This document shows positions 12,000 to 23,500 of a stretch of DNA of 64,000 nt, in pieces. The notes under the pieces were generated by a model that searched no databases, was not told where the DNA came from, and was given only the letters and a program-made list of their open reading frames with translations. This stretch comes from Siphonodentalium dalli (taxonomy: Eukaryota > Mollusca > Scaphopoda > Gadilida > Siphonodentaliidae): NCBI GenBank assembly GCA_032622095.1, contig CP136061.1, forward strand, positions 215,046,373 to 215,110,372, written 5' to 3'. The stretch's first letter is position 1; each line of letters begins with the position of its first letter. The position numbers were made by a program, and so were the translations under genes.

Positions 12000-12075
12000 A
12001 AAAATATAGGTAGTTTGTTGAACTTGTTATCTGAACATTTCCTATTAATGAATAGGAATCCTTCTACACTTGTAA
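12000..12075. repeat. family F fragment
   Basis: Contains 'tttgttgaacttgttatctg' and 'aacatttcctattaatgaat', matching the inner part of family-F copies at 55269 and 56640. Confidence 0.5.
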
Positions 12076-12149
12076 TGTATGTCATCTGCTTTTATTTCCT
12101 GAACAGTGTCAAACAGAAGAATTATTAGAGAATTTTTGACAATTAGATC

Positions 12150-12390
12150 TTCCATGACTGGAGCTTCCTGAAATTTTGCAAAAACCCTGTGCCAATGAAT
12201 TCTCTTATATATGCGAGTCTCACATATATAAGAGAATACATTGGCCTAACAATATTTACCTTAACCTTGTAAGCCAGTGCATTCTCTTATATATGATATG
12301 CTCCCAGAAGGAGACTCGCATATATTAGAGAATGCACTGGCACAGGATCCTTAATGCTGCACCAGCGCAACTCCCATCATGAAAGGGTAA
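12150..12390. repeat. MITE family B (twin hairpin), copy 2
   Basis: Hairpins at about 12190-12245 and 12274-12345 are separated by 'ctaacaatatttaccttaac'. The right edge is 'cccatcatgaaagggtaa'; the left edge carries 'ttccatgactggagcttcc'. Confidence 0.8.
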
Positions 12391-12703
12391 ATGTTTGAGA
12401 ATTATTGACAAATAAAATAAGAATAAAGAATATCTAATTTTTCACACTCCTCTTAATAATGATGATTTTACAGAAGTTTTTTGTTATTTCACATGTATAC
12501 CTACTTCGAAGGCCTTGAGTTTCTTTAACAGTAAACAAGTAGTATAGAATAAATAGTAAACATCTGTGATCCAAAAATGAATAAATTTATTAAGTTAAGG
12601 TGCTTTGAAAAGCAGTATACATTTTCATTAAAACGAAATAAAAATGTTCTTGCACAAAAGCCCTTTAAAGATGGTCTATCTCTTTGTAAACATGTGTTAT
12701 ATA

Positions 12704-12916
12704 CAGTAATGCCCTAATTAATCAACTCCATAACCACAGCAGAATTATGGGTAACTTTTCAGGATTTAGTCGGAAATATGGCTTGTTGCCATTCATCGGA
12801 AAGCTCTCCCCGAGAGCTTTCCGATGAATGGCAACAAGCCATATTTCCGACTAAATCCTGAAAAGTTACCCATAATTCTGCTGTGGTTATGGAGTCGATT
12901 AATTAGGGCATTACTG
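12704..12916. mobile_element. foldback MITE family A, copy 1 (complete, near-perfect palindrome)
   Basis: A 213-bp element flanked by TA on both sides. Each half reads 'cagtaatgccctaattaatc', 'ccacagcagaattatgggta', 'acttttcaggatttagtcgg', 'aaatatggcttgttgccatt' and 'catcggaaagctctc', with the two halves inverted around a tiny loop. The ends (TA, then CAGT) resemble the pogo/Tigger group of Tc1-mariner elements, which is inference. Confidence 0.93.
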
Positions 12917-12927
12917 TAGTTACTGGG

Positions 12928-13372
12928 TTATAAAATATGAGATACGAATCGAAGACCCCTGTCCGGAACTTCTATAGATTAATATTGATTATATTTCAAA
13001 CATTTTTTGGTCTAAAAACATGTGATTGTTTAGCTAACAAACAATAGTGGTTACTGTTAACAGAGACCCAAAATGCTATTGTGTAATTTTGTCACAAATA
13101 AACGTTAATTAGACTCATTATCGCTTATAATTATGTAATAAAATACAAACAATCAATCTGGGATATTTAATGTTCAGAGCATAGCTATGGGTACACCCTA
13201 ATGATCTCTATCGCTATATGGTATCACTTGAATGGTCTGTTCTAAAAATAGAACAATAAAGTGTCCCACTTAATCATCTCATTTTATAATAAAATATTCG
13301 AAATAAAATCAATATTAATTGATAGAAGTGTTTCCGGACATGGGTCTTCAATTCGTATTTATTATTTTATAC
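12928..13372. mobile_element. 445-bp TIR element, unnamed family
   Basis: Inverted termini of about 80 bp share 'atacgaatcgaagaccc', 'tgtccgga', 'acttctat' and 'attaatattgatt'. The outermost bases are 'ttataaaat' and its complement. No target duplication was resolved and no coding capacity was seen. Confidence 0.75.
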
Positions 13373-13514
13373 ACACAAAACTATTTCAAAATTGTTATAT
13401 GAAGAGATAATCCATCTTTAAACATTGCCTATGCTATTGCACTATTTTGAGCATTATATGAATAACATCCAAGTTGAATGATGGCAAAGAGTTGTATATT
13501 TTTCTGATTCGGCA

Positions 13515-13891
13515 TTACAGACATATTATGGACTTGTTCGGGTTTGTGAAATTGATGAGTTAGTACTTAGGCACTATGCCAACCTGGGGAATGTAGCATT
13601 CTACTAACATCGCCGAAAATTTCAAAGAAAATGACCATACAACTCCATAGAAAACATTGTCTGAACTATGCCCAATTGTAAATATTTACGTCTTGATTCG
13701 GGAAGCAACTATCGGCGATAATCTAACACAAATTATTTCGCCATCGAGAGACATTGCATTTAATTAATATATAAGAATGATGGCGTGCATAATCAATTTG
13801 GATTAATATTCGTAACAAATAACTAACTTTGAGCAAGATTATTCTCCATTTCTATTTGATCACCCTACCGGAGTGTTTCACATCACTTTAA
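13515..13891 (+). mobile_element. MITE family E, copy 1
   Basis: About 375 bp, from 'gacatattatggacttgttc' to 'gagtgtttcacatcacttta'. Shares 'gaatgtagcattctactaac', 'aaatatttacgtcttgattc' and 'tttcgccatcgag' with copies at 32567, 54089 and 54899. The ends in other copies are TTAAAG and CTTTAA. Confidence 0.85.
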
Positions 13892-14105
13892 TATATATAC
13901 ATGTAAATGCAAAGAAAAGTCTCTTCTCAATTACAAAGGAAGAAGGAGAGAGAGAATATAAATGCCACATGCTATCCACGGTAATCTGGCCAATAGAAAA
14001 TCAGTCAAATAATTTGCCAACCAATCTTGGTTTTCTCACGTATGATAGGTTATTGATATCAGGTAATAATGAAGCTGAAATGTCATTGTTACGTGGCTAT
14101 GAGAA

Positions 14106-14525
14106 TTAAAGGTACTCAATCCGATTTGATGGTCCCATATAATCTGATTCCAACAATAACAACATTTTTAGAAATGCCACTTCTTAATTGCCCAAAAATA
14201 ATGGTAACCACTCTCAACTATAGTATAAAATTGCCTGAAACGTGTTATTTATCATGTTCAACGAAATTTGGCATTATTATCAACACAAAGCCTCTTGATT
14301 TTAGAGTTATCCATCTTCATCCACAATTTAGTCTGAGACCATCAGCCAGTCGACTTTTTACTGGGCCACTAATAAGTCTCGATGGTGAAAAATTAAAAAT
14401 TAAAAAAATCAGTTTCTTTAAATAACTCTGAGCTTTGATAGGTGGGTTCCTCGACTCGAATCAAATATTTTTTACCCCCGAATACAAATAAATAGTAATT
14501 GAGGGGCGCTTAATCGGATTATGCA
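14106..14525 (+). mobile_element. MITE family D, copy 2 (right end degraded)
   Basis: Starts with TTAA and 'aggtactcaatccgattt', and carries the family interior ('agttatccatcttcatccgc'-like block, 'gggtgggttcctcgactcga'). The right TIR is not preserved clearly. Confidence 0.75.
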
Positions 14526-14679
14526 TCTTTATGTTACCACGATTTCCCAAACGAGCATTTGATTACACAAAATCTTGTCCTGTCACAGCTTCAAATTTTA
14601 CAATGAAAATTGGGACATATTTAGAAGTTTGGAAGTCACAAGAATCTAGCTGATAACAGCTATCAAAGCACCAAGTAGT

Positions 14680-14926
14680 TCCAGCTGGTACAGCATGAAA
14701 GATCCTGTGCCAATGCATTCTCTTATATATGCGAGTCTCCCATAATGAGCCTCGCATATATAAGAGAATGCCACGGCACTGGCTTACAAGGTCATGGTAA
14801 TTATTGTTAGGTCAATGTACTCTTTTATATATGCGAGGCTCCATATGGAGACTCGAATATTTAAGGGAATGAATTGGCACAGGGATTTCGCAAAATTTCA
14901 GAAAGCACCAGTCATGGAAGGGTTAA
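14680..14926. repeat. MITE family B (twin hairpin), copy 3
   Basis: Two hairpins (about 14708-14775 and 14808-14880) with the spacer 'caaggtcatggtaattattg'. The right edge is 'gtcatggaagggttaa'. Confidence 0.8.
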
Positions 14927-15860
14927 GAAAGTCACCAAAGTTGCATTCCAAATTTTCCATAATGGACCTTTCCACAACTGTCAATAAAATAATTATTAGC
15001 AGATATTTTCTACCAATCAGCGACCGAGCAAGTCGCTTGCTGTATTGAAAATTCTTTTTTTTTCACCCTAACTATTATATCCGCGCATACTTTCAGTGTT
15101 AAATTGCCTATGTTAAATAACATTTTTTTTGTCAAATCATAATGTACTGAAATTTTGATTTGTGGAATAATGATGAAAATTCATCAATGATTATAACACT
15201 GTTTTTCTTTTTGCCATCATATATTTCACAATTGGAATATATGCGAAGCTATGGTCCTGGGCATATCGGCAGCGCTGTAAAACTTATTGAACTGTTTGTG
15301 CAGATGCTTTGTCTCCACTGGCTATTCATTAGGATCCTGGGTTAAGATGAACAATAATATTTAGAGAGCAAATGTACCATCTCCTTTCCAGTGAGCACTT
15401 GATATCCTGGGTGACTTGGGCTGCAACGATTCATTGTGAATTCAATGAATCACCGATAAACTTTCAAACGATACCGGAAATCAAGTAATGTCTGAAGATG
15501 GGATAGTGTAAAAAAAAAGAAGCAAAACCTGCAATTATCTCTCAAGTTTACATGTATACTATGTATATTTGACTCATCTAGCCAACAATTAAACTCCATT
15601 TTAGTTTAAAATGAACTTAAACTAAAATGAACTCTACCTCCAGTTATAAGCTTGTTGTTTCTGATAATTCAGACAGTATTCAATTGAATATTTAGTGAAA
15701 CGTGATATGTATCATACCGATGATCATGTATCGTGATTCGTATCATTTGTGACCAAGTGTATCATTGCAACCCTATGGGGTAACCCACTTCTTGTTTGGG
15801 AGATCTTATGTAACCTAAAGCTCATTTAGGAGATCATGGGTAACCTATAGCAATGCAGTA
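14927..15860. other. intergenic, no gene seen
   Basis: AT-rich sequence without a recognisable gene. A small palindrome around 'gtttaaaatgaacttaaac' lies near 15605. Confidence 0.55.
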
Positions 15861-16702
15861 TTAAAGGAACCCAAGGCACTCGCAGTGGGTAAATTTGCAA
15901 AAATTATTAAATTAAAAAAGATGCATTATCCGAATAAACCCTCCTAAATTAATATTTCTTTGACTTCGGGGGGTAAAAAATATCTGATTCGAGTCGAGGA
16001 ACCCACCCATCAAAACTCAGAGTGATCAGATATCGATTTTTGAAGTTTTTTATTTCTCGAGATGTGCAATTATATGTGGCCCAGAAACACGTCGTCAAAT
16101 GGACCGTCTCGGACAAAATTGCAGATGAAGATGGATAACTCATCATGGTAATACAGCCAAATTTCGTGAATACTCAAGTGATAATACGGCCATATTTCAT
16201 TGAACAAAATAACACGTTTTGGGAAATTTGATACCATAGTTGACAGTGGTTAGCATTATTTTGTTGAAATTAATCGATTCTGATAACTAAAGAGTATTTT
16301 GAAGAAATGTTGTTGTTGTTGCATCTTGATGATATGGGGACAGTCTGATCAGATTGAGTACCTTTAATTATATTGATAGCTCTCCAATAAATTGTGTGCG
16401 TTGAAACCACTGTTAGTGATTCGTCAACAAACATCGCTAAATATCAGTAAGTATCACAGTGAATTTTAGTCTAAATATGATTTTCAATATTTTTTTTCCA
16501 ATGCTACGACCTTTTGCAATGTTTCGTCAATTTTTTATATCTTATTTGACAAATTAGATTTCAAATCGGTAATGCCACTATAACATTACTGTTTTTAACA
16601 ACAATGATTTTGATAAGCAAAATCGCATTATTGGAGAGTTATTAATAATGAAAATAAGAACAAAGTCAATCTATTTTACATGTACATGTACTTGTTGACA
16701 AT
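15861..16702. repeat. MITE family G, copy 3, split by a family-D insertion
   Basis: Family-G left end (TTAAAGGAACCCAAGGCACT, 15861 on) is followed at about 15918 by a minus-orientation family-D copy. Family-G sequence resumes after 16367 ('gatagctctccaataa') and runs to about 16702. Confidence 0.65.
15918..16367 (-). mobile_element. MITE family D, copy 3
   Basis: Inverted relative to copy 1. Its right edge is 'agattgagtacctttaa' (TTAA at 16364-16367) and it contains 'ctcgagatgtgcaattatat' and 'gttttgggaaatttgatacc'. It is nested in family G. Confidence 0.8.
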
Positions 16703-17073
16703 AGCTGTTATACAGATTTTTATCACATAATTAGCCCCTAAACATGGCCGTATATTTTTTAGAAAGACACATGTGTATTATCGGCATGCACAGTGATGAA
16801 AGAGCTTAGCGCAATTATATTAATGTCAATGCCAGAACTTTATTATTATGTTAATTAGAAATATTTATGATATTCAATTGGTGTTGGGTTACTTAGTGTT
16901 TGACTGTCAGATAAACATGGGTGATCAGGGTGGTTGAACAAGTTTGTCAACATGAAAAGACACATTTAAAATGGAACTATATTTTTTCTTGACAGTATCT
17001 TTACCTCCTCTTTGGTTGTGATAAGGAAATCAATATTATTTTGTTTTAACTCCAGTCCTTTTGAGATTGTTTT
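16703..17073. other. intergenic, no gene seen
   Basis: AT-rich, no coding signal or clear repeat. Confidence 0.5.
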
Positions 17074-17270
17074 TCCTTGCTAAAATGTGATTATGTGATA
17101 AAATGGATCTAAAATTTGTCGCACTTCTATACAAAATTTATTCACTTCATTCACTAAATTTGATTCGAACCTCGCTAAAGCTTGGCTCGAATAAAATTTA
17201 TTGCACTCGGTTAATAAATTTTGTATAGAATTGCAACTCATAAGAGATCCCCTATTTATGTTATATCGCA
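17074..17270. repeat. foldback element family N, copy 1
   Basis: 'tatacaaaatttattcactt' on the left is mirrored by 'aataaattttgtatagaatt' on the right around 'cgctaaagcttggctcgaa'. A relative in inverse orientation lies at 57388-57545. Confidence 0.65.
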
Positions 17271-17497
17271 TGAACCCACATCGAAGGACTTAAGTCCCTT
17301 TAATGAGTGGAATAATGAGTTGATATGGCACGATCCTGTAGAGCTTAAGCGTGCCGAGTCACGATTTATCCATCAGCTTGTTCTCGAAGTGATCTAGTAG
17401 TCTTTTGATCTCTTTTCTGTTAAATCAGTCAAGGAAGAACAATGATTCTGAAAGACACATCGATTTTATGGCAGAAAACTGTGGACCAATGGTCAGA

Positions 17498-17686
17498 CAG
17501 TAATGCCCTAAATAATTGATTCCTTAGAATTACCCATAATTCTGCTGTGCAGAAATATGGCATGTTGCCATTCATCGGAAAGCTCTCAGTGAGAGCTTTC
17601 CGATGAATGGCAACAAGCCATATTTCCGACTAAATCCTGAAAAATTACCCATAATTCTGCTGTGTCGATTATTAAGGGAATTACTG
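17498..17686. mobile_element. foldback MITE family A, copy 2
   Basis: Starts 'cagtaatgccctaaataatt' and ends '...gaattactg' followed by TA. Both arms of the palindrome are present, but about 20 bp of the left arm is missing. Confidence 0.88.
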
Positions 17687-17782
17687 TAGTAGACACTGTC
17701 AACACAGCGATATGAGTTGAACGCTCGCCAGTGGAGTGCTGACTTTCATAACAGTGGGTAGCTATAGGTTACAACTGTGCAC

Positions 17783-18233
17783 AAGCCTGGATATAGTGTG
17801 TCTGACATTTGCAGAATGAGGTCCCCAGAGGGTGAATTGAGTGATGCTATCCTGCACAGCGGGGTAGCATCACGAAATTCCCCCTCTGAGAATCTCATTC
17901 TGCTTAGGCCTCATCTTCTGGGAAGTATCTATGGTCTCAAATTAACATTTGTTACTTTTTCCCTTCAATTTGGTATCTATATTGGGGGGAGTATATCCCT
18001 TAATTTGCAGAAGATAAATTGCATAATCGAGGTGACTAATGGGTGAACATCACCAACTTCAACTGGGGAACTTCAAACTGATACTAAATTTCCCATAGCA
18101 GTTGAGACCTAACCAGAATGAGGTTCCCAGAGGGTGAATTTGGTGATTCTAGCCCCCTGTGTAGGATAGCATCACTAATTAACACTCTGGGGACCTCATT
18201 CTTCAAATGTCAGATACACTCTATCCAGGCCTG
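17783..18233. mobile_element. twin-hairpin element family H, copy 1
   Basis: Begins 'caagcctggatatagtgtgt' and ends with its diverged inverse. Two hairpins of the 'gcagaatgaggtccccagag' / 'ctctggggacctcattct' type sit at the two ends of a roughly 230-bp interior. Copy 2 shows an 8-bp target duplication, so the family is read as hAT-type. Confidence 0.8.
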
Positions 18234-18248
18234 GGAATGTAACTATAG

Positions 18249-18345
18249 AGCTAATTATGGGTAACTTTTCAGGATTTAGTTGGAAATATGGCCTGTGAGA
18301 GCTTTCTGATAAATCGCAACAAAGCCATATAATCGCAACAAGACA
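18249..18345. repeat. foldback MITE family A, degenerate fragment (copy 3)
   Basis: Contains 'aattatgggtaacttttcag' and 'gatttagttggaaatatggc', then a decayed second arm. Confidence 0.75.
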
Positions 18346-19302
18346 TATATCAACATTTTTGCATAGATCAGATGTCATGTCTTATGGAAGGGTAGGACTT
18401 ACATTGTTTAAATTTTTGGCAAAAATAGTGCAATGTTACTTTCTTTGAATGTGAATGTGTGGCTGGATAGTAAAATATCAATTCGCATATTTGCATTCCT
18501 GATTTGCAATAAGGTGTATTAGTGTAAATGATCTATGATTTAAGAAATGAATGTAGTTTGAGTGTGTTTTATTGAAGGGGATAGCGCATTGACCGTTGGG
18601 CACATTGTGTGAACCTATGCGATGTCAGTTCGTGCTATGGTGTGTGTTATTGGGATATGAAATGCAGGACCCAATTGGCAGCGGACCGATCACCGAATAT
18701 GATTTAGTGTAACACAGATGGGCTATGTAAATATTAGGTGTTGATCTCCACTCATGAATGGAAATTTCAAACAACATAATTTAAATTTGATCCTTACTTG
18801 AAACTAAGTTGAAAGTGATCGTGATTGCAAAGATAGGTAAATCTGCATCAAAATTTCATAGAAATCCAACCTATGGATAAAATATGTGTCTGGCTATATA
18901 TTTATTTTTCTATTTTTCAGACCCCCTACAACCCGATAAATCGTGTACTGCTACCCAAGTGAAAAATGGTGGGAATAACCCAAATTCAAATTTGACCTGT
19001 ATTTTGGGCTAGTAAACTCACATACCAACTTTCAATCCATTCAGTTCAGACTTACTAAAGTTATCAGCCTGAAACAAAAAAATTGAGTGCAAATTCCCAC
19101 AAAAAGGGCCATAACTCTGGTGAAAATTGGTGGACGGAACCCAAATTTGATCTTGACCTGTATTTTGTGCTATTAAACCCATATACCAAATTTAATACCT
19201 TTCAGTGGAGACTATTTAAAGTTATCAGCCAGAAACAAAAAGCAGACAGACAAACAGACCTATAACATAATAATTTTTTTAAACGTGCATTTACAAATGC
19301 AA
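18346..19302. other. intergenic, diverged repeat in the right half
   Basis: 18400-18900 shows no feature. From 18930 to 19280 two units share 'gggccataactctgg', 'cttgacctgtattttgtgct' and 'cataccaaatttaatacc', ending in 'gcagacagacaaacagac'. The same repeat continues at 20343-20440, on the far side of the hAT insertion. Confidence 0.55.
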
Positions 19303-19310
19303 ACAACATC

Positions 19311-20333
19311 CAGACTTGTTTACCCTCCCGATTTTCGCGGGAGACTCCCGATTATAATCGTCTTTTCCCGTGCTCCCGATCCGGAAACAGAATCTCCCGA
19401 TTTCAAATGTCTATACCAGATTAAAAAAATTATTAACAGTGATTAATAGGCTGTCCCTGTGGCGACTAAAACAGGCGCAAAAATCAATTAGCTAGCGGCT
19501 GACCACACGCAATGAAGCCATGCGGGTGCAATAAATCAACTTAGACTAATCCTACCAGCGACACTGGTATTCATGTCGGCTTTGATTCTTTTGTGAAAGT
19601 GACGAAAGAGTAAGTGGAAACTGAGCTGTATTTGTCAATATCATACACGGCGGATTTCCTTACAAGCTTATGTGTGACTATATAACGAAACACATTTTTC
19701 TTTCGTCATAACAAATCACTTATTTACTACCATTTACATCTAAATCTCTCTGTTCACAATGTCTGAAACTCCGACCAAAAAGCGAAAGTTAGATTCGTCC
19801 GATACGCCAAGTAAAAAACGAAAATATGATTCAAAGTTCTGTGACGTCTGGAAAGTTGAAATGCCATGGGTGAGATCCAGTGCCGATTTAAACTTTTTGT
19901 TTGTTTTAGTTCCGTTTCCGTCTTTGTGGTATTCCGTGTTTTATATACGCAATAACAGTACGCGAAACGAACAGACCTCAAACAATTCTGTCAATGCGTA
20001 CTTTCTTTAAATTCACCGATGTTATCTGATGTTACTGAATATATTTGGCGACACAATTATCCGAGAGCACCATTTTATAGCGTGCAAATATAGTTTTAAT
20101 TGTTGTATTGCCTTGTTCGAAATAAAACGTGATCCATAACCGGAAAATCGTAATTTTATTCCCAATGATTCAGTGATTTTAGAAAGTAGAGACACTCGGT
20201 AGTCGGTGTCAAGGATATGAAGTTTTTTTCCCATGATACGGACATTGAAAAAAAATCTCCCGATTTTTCACTAAATCTCCCTATTTCTGAGGACAAATCT
20301 CCCTATTTCAAATTTTGAAAGTAAACCGGTCTG
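19311..20333 (+). mobile_element. 1023-bp hAT-type element with 8-bp target duplication
   Basis: The direct repeat ACAACATC flanks the element exactly (19303-19310 and 20334-20341). The ends are 'cagacttgtttac' and the inverse of 'cagaccggtttac'. Subterminal 'ctcccgat' or 'ctccctat' motifs recur at both ends, as expected of transposase-binding repeats. It retains a first coding exon of a transposase-like protein but no catalytic domain, so it is a deleted, non-autonomous copy. It interrupts the repeat described at 18930-19280. Confidence 0.92.
19759..19869 (+). pseudogene. N-terminal exon of a hAT-family transposase remnant
   Basis: A 37-codon exon starts at the ATG at 19759 and ends at a good donor 'tgg|gtgaga'. 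It encodes a basic head with two PTKKRK/PSKKRK-like repeats (likely nuclear localisation), followed by YDSKFCDVWKVEMPW. That last block resembles the start of ZNF862- or KIAA1586-like hAT proteins before their zinc finger. No downstream finger or DDE/dimerisation region remains within the element. Identification is by resemblance only. Confidence 0.55.
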
Positions 20334-20502
20334 ACAACATCATTGGTCTCGTCATTTTAAAAGCAGTTATGAAGACAAACTTCCATACCAAATTTCATTC
20401 CGATCCGATAACCCATGGATGAGATCTCTGCGCAGACAGACAAATAAAACTATTTCCCGATGAACATTGAAGAAGGTTTTGCTAGTGAATAATAAAGGAT
20501 AC

Positions 20503-20579
20503 ATTTGGTCTGACAACTTATTGGCAGGCAGCATAGCTGTGGACAGTTCCTCACACTTTGCCATTAGCGCATACATAGC
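20503..20579 (-). CDS. BORCS6: BORCS6 exon 5 (last found)
   Basis: The exon follows the acceptor 'attccctttcag' and encodes AMYALMAKCEELSTAMLPAN then KLSDQ, the end of the DUF2365 helix. The 3' boundary is taken at a weak donor ('aaat|gtatcc'), leaving AT of a probable Ile codon. Reading through instead gives an unconserved tail that stops near 20370. Confidence 0.85.
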
Positions 20580-23500
20580 CTGAAAGGGAATTTACAAAGC
20601 ATGAAATATAAGCCGATTGAGAAAACATTATGGTCAACATACATCTGTTCACCTGAATTTGATCCGGAAAGGTATTCAAATATTCATATATCATTACCTC
20701 ATTCCTCGAATGTGTAATAGCATATAATCTGTGTGAGATGCATGCAAATGTTGAATAAAGGTACATTTTACAAGGGAACCGAACAGAGTATCTTTGGCTG
20801 AGATTTAATAAATATTATGCAGTGGATTAATTTGCAGATATTACTGGACAGAACCTGTTGCATGTGCATGTTCTTCATCCCATTGTGGTTCATGAACATA
20901 CCAAAGATCATTCACATCCTTTTCTAAGATAACGGAGGTACCCTGTAGAGGAATGGACATATTTTATATCCTAAGGGCTGTTGTTACAGAAGACATGAAT
21001 GGACAACACCTGTTGCACGTTGATATTGTTTCCTTCCTGCCGCCTCATAAGCAAGCCTGAGATAAGTGTGCCTGTCATTTGCAGAATGAGGTCCCCAGAG
21101 GGTGAATTTAGTGACGCTATCCCACATAGCGGGCAAGCATCACCAAATTCACCATCTGAGGACCTCATTCTTCATGGCCTCATCTGCTATGGATGACATA
21201 GACTCAGAATGAAGTTCCCAAATGGTGAATATTATGATGTACACCCATTGTGAACCTTGATTATGCAATGTGCCGTCTGCCAATTTTGGGATACTAAACT
21301 AAAAATGATATATAATCTGTGTAATGAAGTTTTTATAGAAATTTGATAATAAGGAATCTTTCCAGAGAAGATGAGGCCTAAGCAGAGGGTGAATTTAGTG
21401 ATGCTAGCCCGCTATGCAGGATAGCGTCACTAAATTCACCCTCTGGGGACCTCATTCTGCAAATGACAGGCACACTAATCTCAGGCTTGCTCATAAGTAT
21501 ACCGTGACAAAGATCAACCAATTTGGCATATGATAACTCAGTCTTGTTAAAACTAGACCAACTTTCATTTCAATCAACTTACGATAAATATCTCAAATGG
21601 GAGGATTCACGCCAATGACATTACTTACAATGAAGAATGCGATGTTCGACCAATCAATAGATTCCTGCAAAACCAATAACTATCCACACTTTGTCACTTA
21701 TTCACACAAGAATATTCTACGAAGCGTATTTATCCACTGAAAAGAAGTTTTAGCTATTCTGTCAATGGGTTACGGCCATTGTTATTAATACATGTGGGCA
21801 TTGTAGCAAAATAGTAAACAGCGATATATTTCGATATATGACAATTAATGAGCTTTTGCGAGCTGGGGATTCCCCATTTATCTCTGAAATCAATTTAAGT
21901 ACCAGAGTCTCTACTCTGTGTTGACTGTAATGAAACCTTGAAACCTGCTCCATGTGGATGTCCCCCCCACCCTCTGTGGGCCCCACATGTGGTGGTCCAT
22001 GAGCATACCAATGATCATTCCAATCTAACAAGCTCCAAAAGTGTTACAGATGGACGGATGGCAATCATTTATATATACAAACTTCCTTTACAGAGGATAA
22101 TAATAGTTTTTCCATAGTTTCTTTAGTATCTCTAATTGACATGAGAGCCCTATCTAGTTTGAAACTGAAATGTCTCCCACCACTTCAAAGTCAAATGAAA
22201 TTACAATCCATATACTGAGATTAGCATTTTATCAAAAATCAGGGTTTTTGAAGGTATGGACATAATTATATAGAATGTTAGATGTTAAATAAAACAAAAA
22301 TAATTCCTTAACTGTGAGACCAGAAAATGAGGATTTAATTGGGACAAAGTTTTTTTAATTTGGCTAAAAAACATCAGAATCGACCAAAAAATTGGCCAAA
22401 AGATGTTTCGACCCAGCATGAACACTGCTCATCAATGAGTATAGAAGGTTTATCTACAATATTAAATTTACCTTTATTGTTGAATCAACAGAATCACAAG
22501 TGGCATCAACAGACATTCTGTTTGCATCGAGAACGCCAACAGTTATTGCCGACAACTGAAATATAGATGATATAAACACTTGATTTGCAGTTTCATTATA
22601 ATGCAGAGCATACACAAAATTATTTAATCTACTTAATCCTTTCATTACAGGATCTGCCATAGAGAGCCTCAAATATATAAGAGGATGCACAGGCTAACAA
22701 GGTCAAGGTAAATATGGTTAGGCCAATGTGTTCTCTTACATATATATGAGGCTCCCTATGGGAGACGGATATATATATATCTCATATATATTTTGAAGAC
22801 CTCTGTTTGTCTGTATGTATGTTTGTCTGTCATTTATACAAATCTACGATTCTCGACCGATCGGGACGAAACTTGGTACGTGTGTGTAGTTTGACCAGGC
22901 GGTCGACGTTGTCGTATTGGCGAGCCCGTGCGGCACCCACTTCGCGCATGCGCAGACGAGATCTCGGAAACGGGTGGAGCTATCGACTTGAAATTTGCTA
23001 TGTGAATGTATCTTGCCCCGGATACGAATTTTATCGGGTCGCCACGCCCGTGCGACGCCAGCTTCGCGCATGTGCAGACGAGATCTCGGAAACGGGTGGA
23101 GCTATCGACTTGAAATTTGCTATGTGAATGTATCTTGCCCCGGATACAAATTTTATCGGGTCGCCGAGCCCGTGCGACGCCAGCTTCGCGCATGCGTAGA
23201 CCAGATTTCGGAAACGGGTAGAGCTATCGACTTGAAATTTCGGGCTGGGTGGAGCTATCGACTTGAAATTTGGTTTTTGAATAGCCCGGACAACGTCGGG
23301 CTCATCGGCTAGTATATATATATAATAGAATGCATTGTCAGGAAGCTCCAGTCATGGAAGGGTTAAGGCTATTTATTGTATTTGCTGGTTTATGGATAAT
23401 TTTCTTTAAATTTGGTTCGGACTCCTTTTTATTTTGCAGACTTTTAACGGCTGAAGGCCATTTGTGAACTTTTTATCTGAATATTCCCTCCAAATAACTG

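Noticed and set aside
15345-15410. Possible last BORCS6 exon on the minus strand starting DIKCSLE
   Set aside because: The phase does not fit the preceding exon and the rest does not resemble the BORCS6 C-terminus.
22807-23312. Several ~100-codon frames on both strands
   Set aside because: They are produced by the 122-bp repeats of element I, which lack stops because of periodicity.
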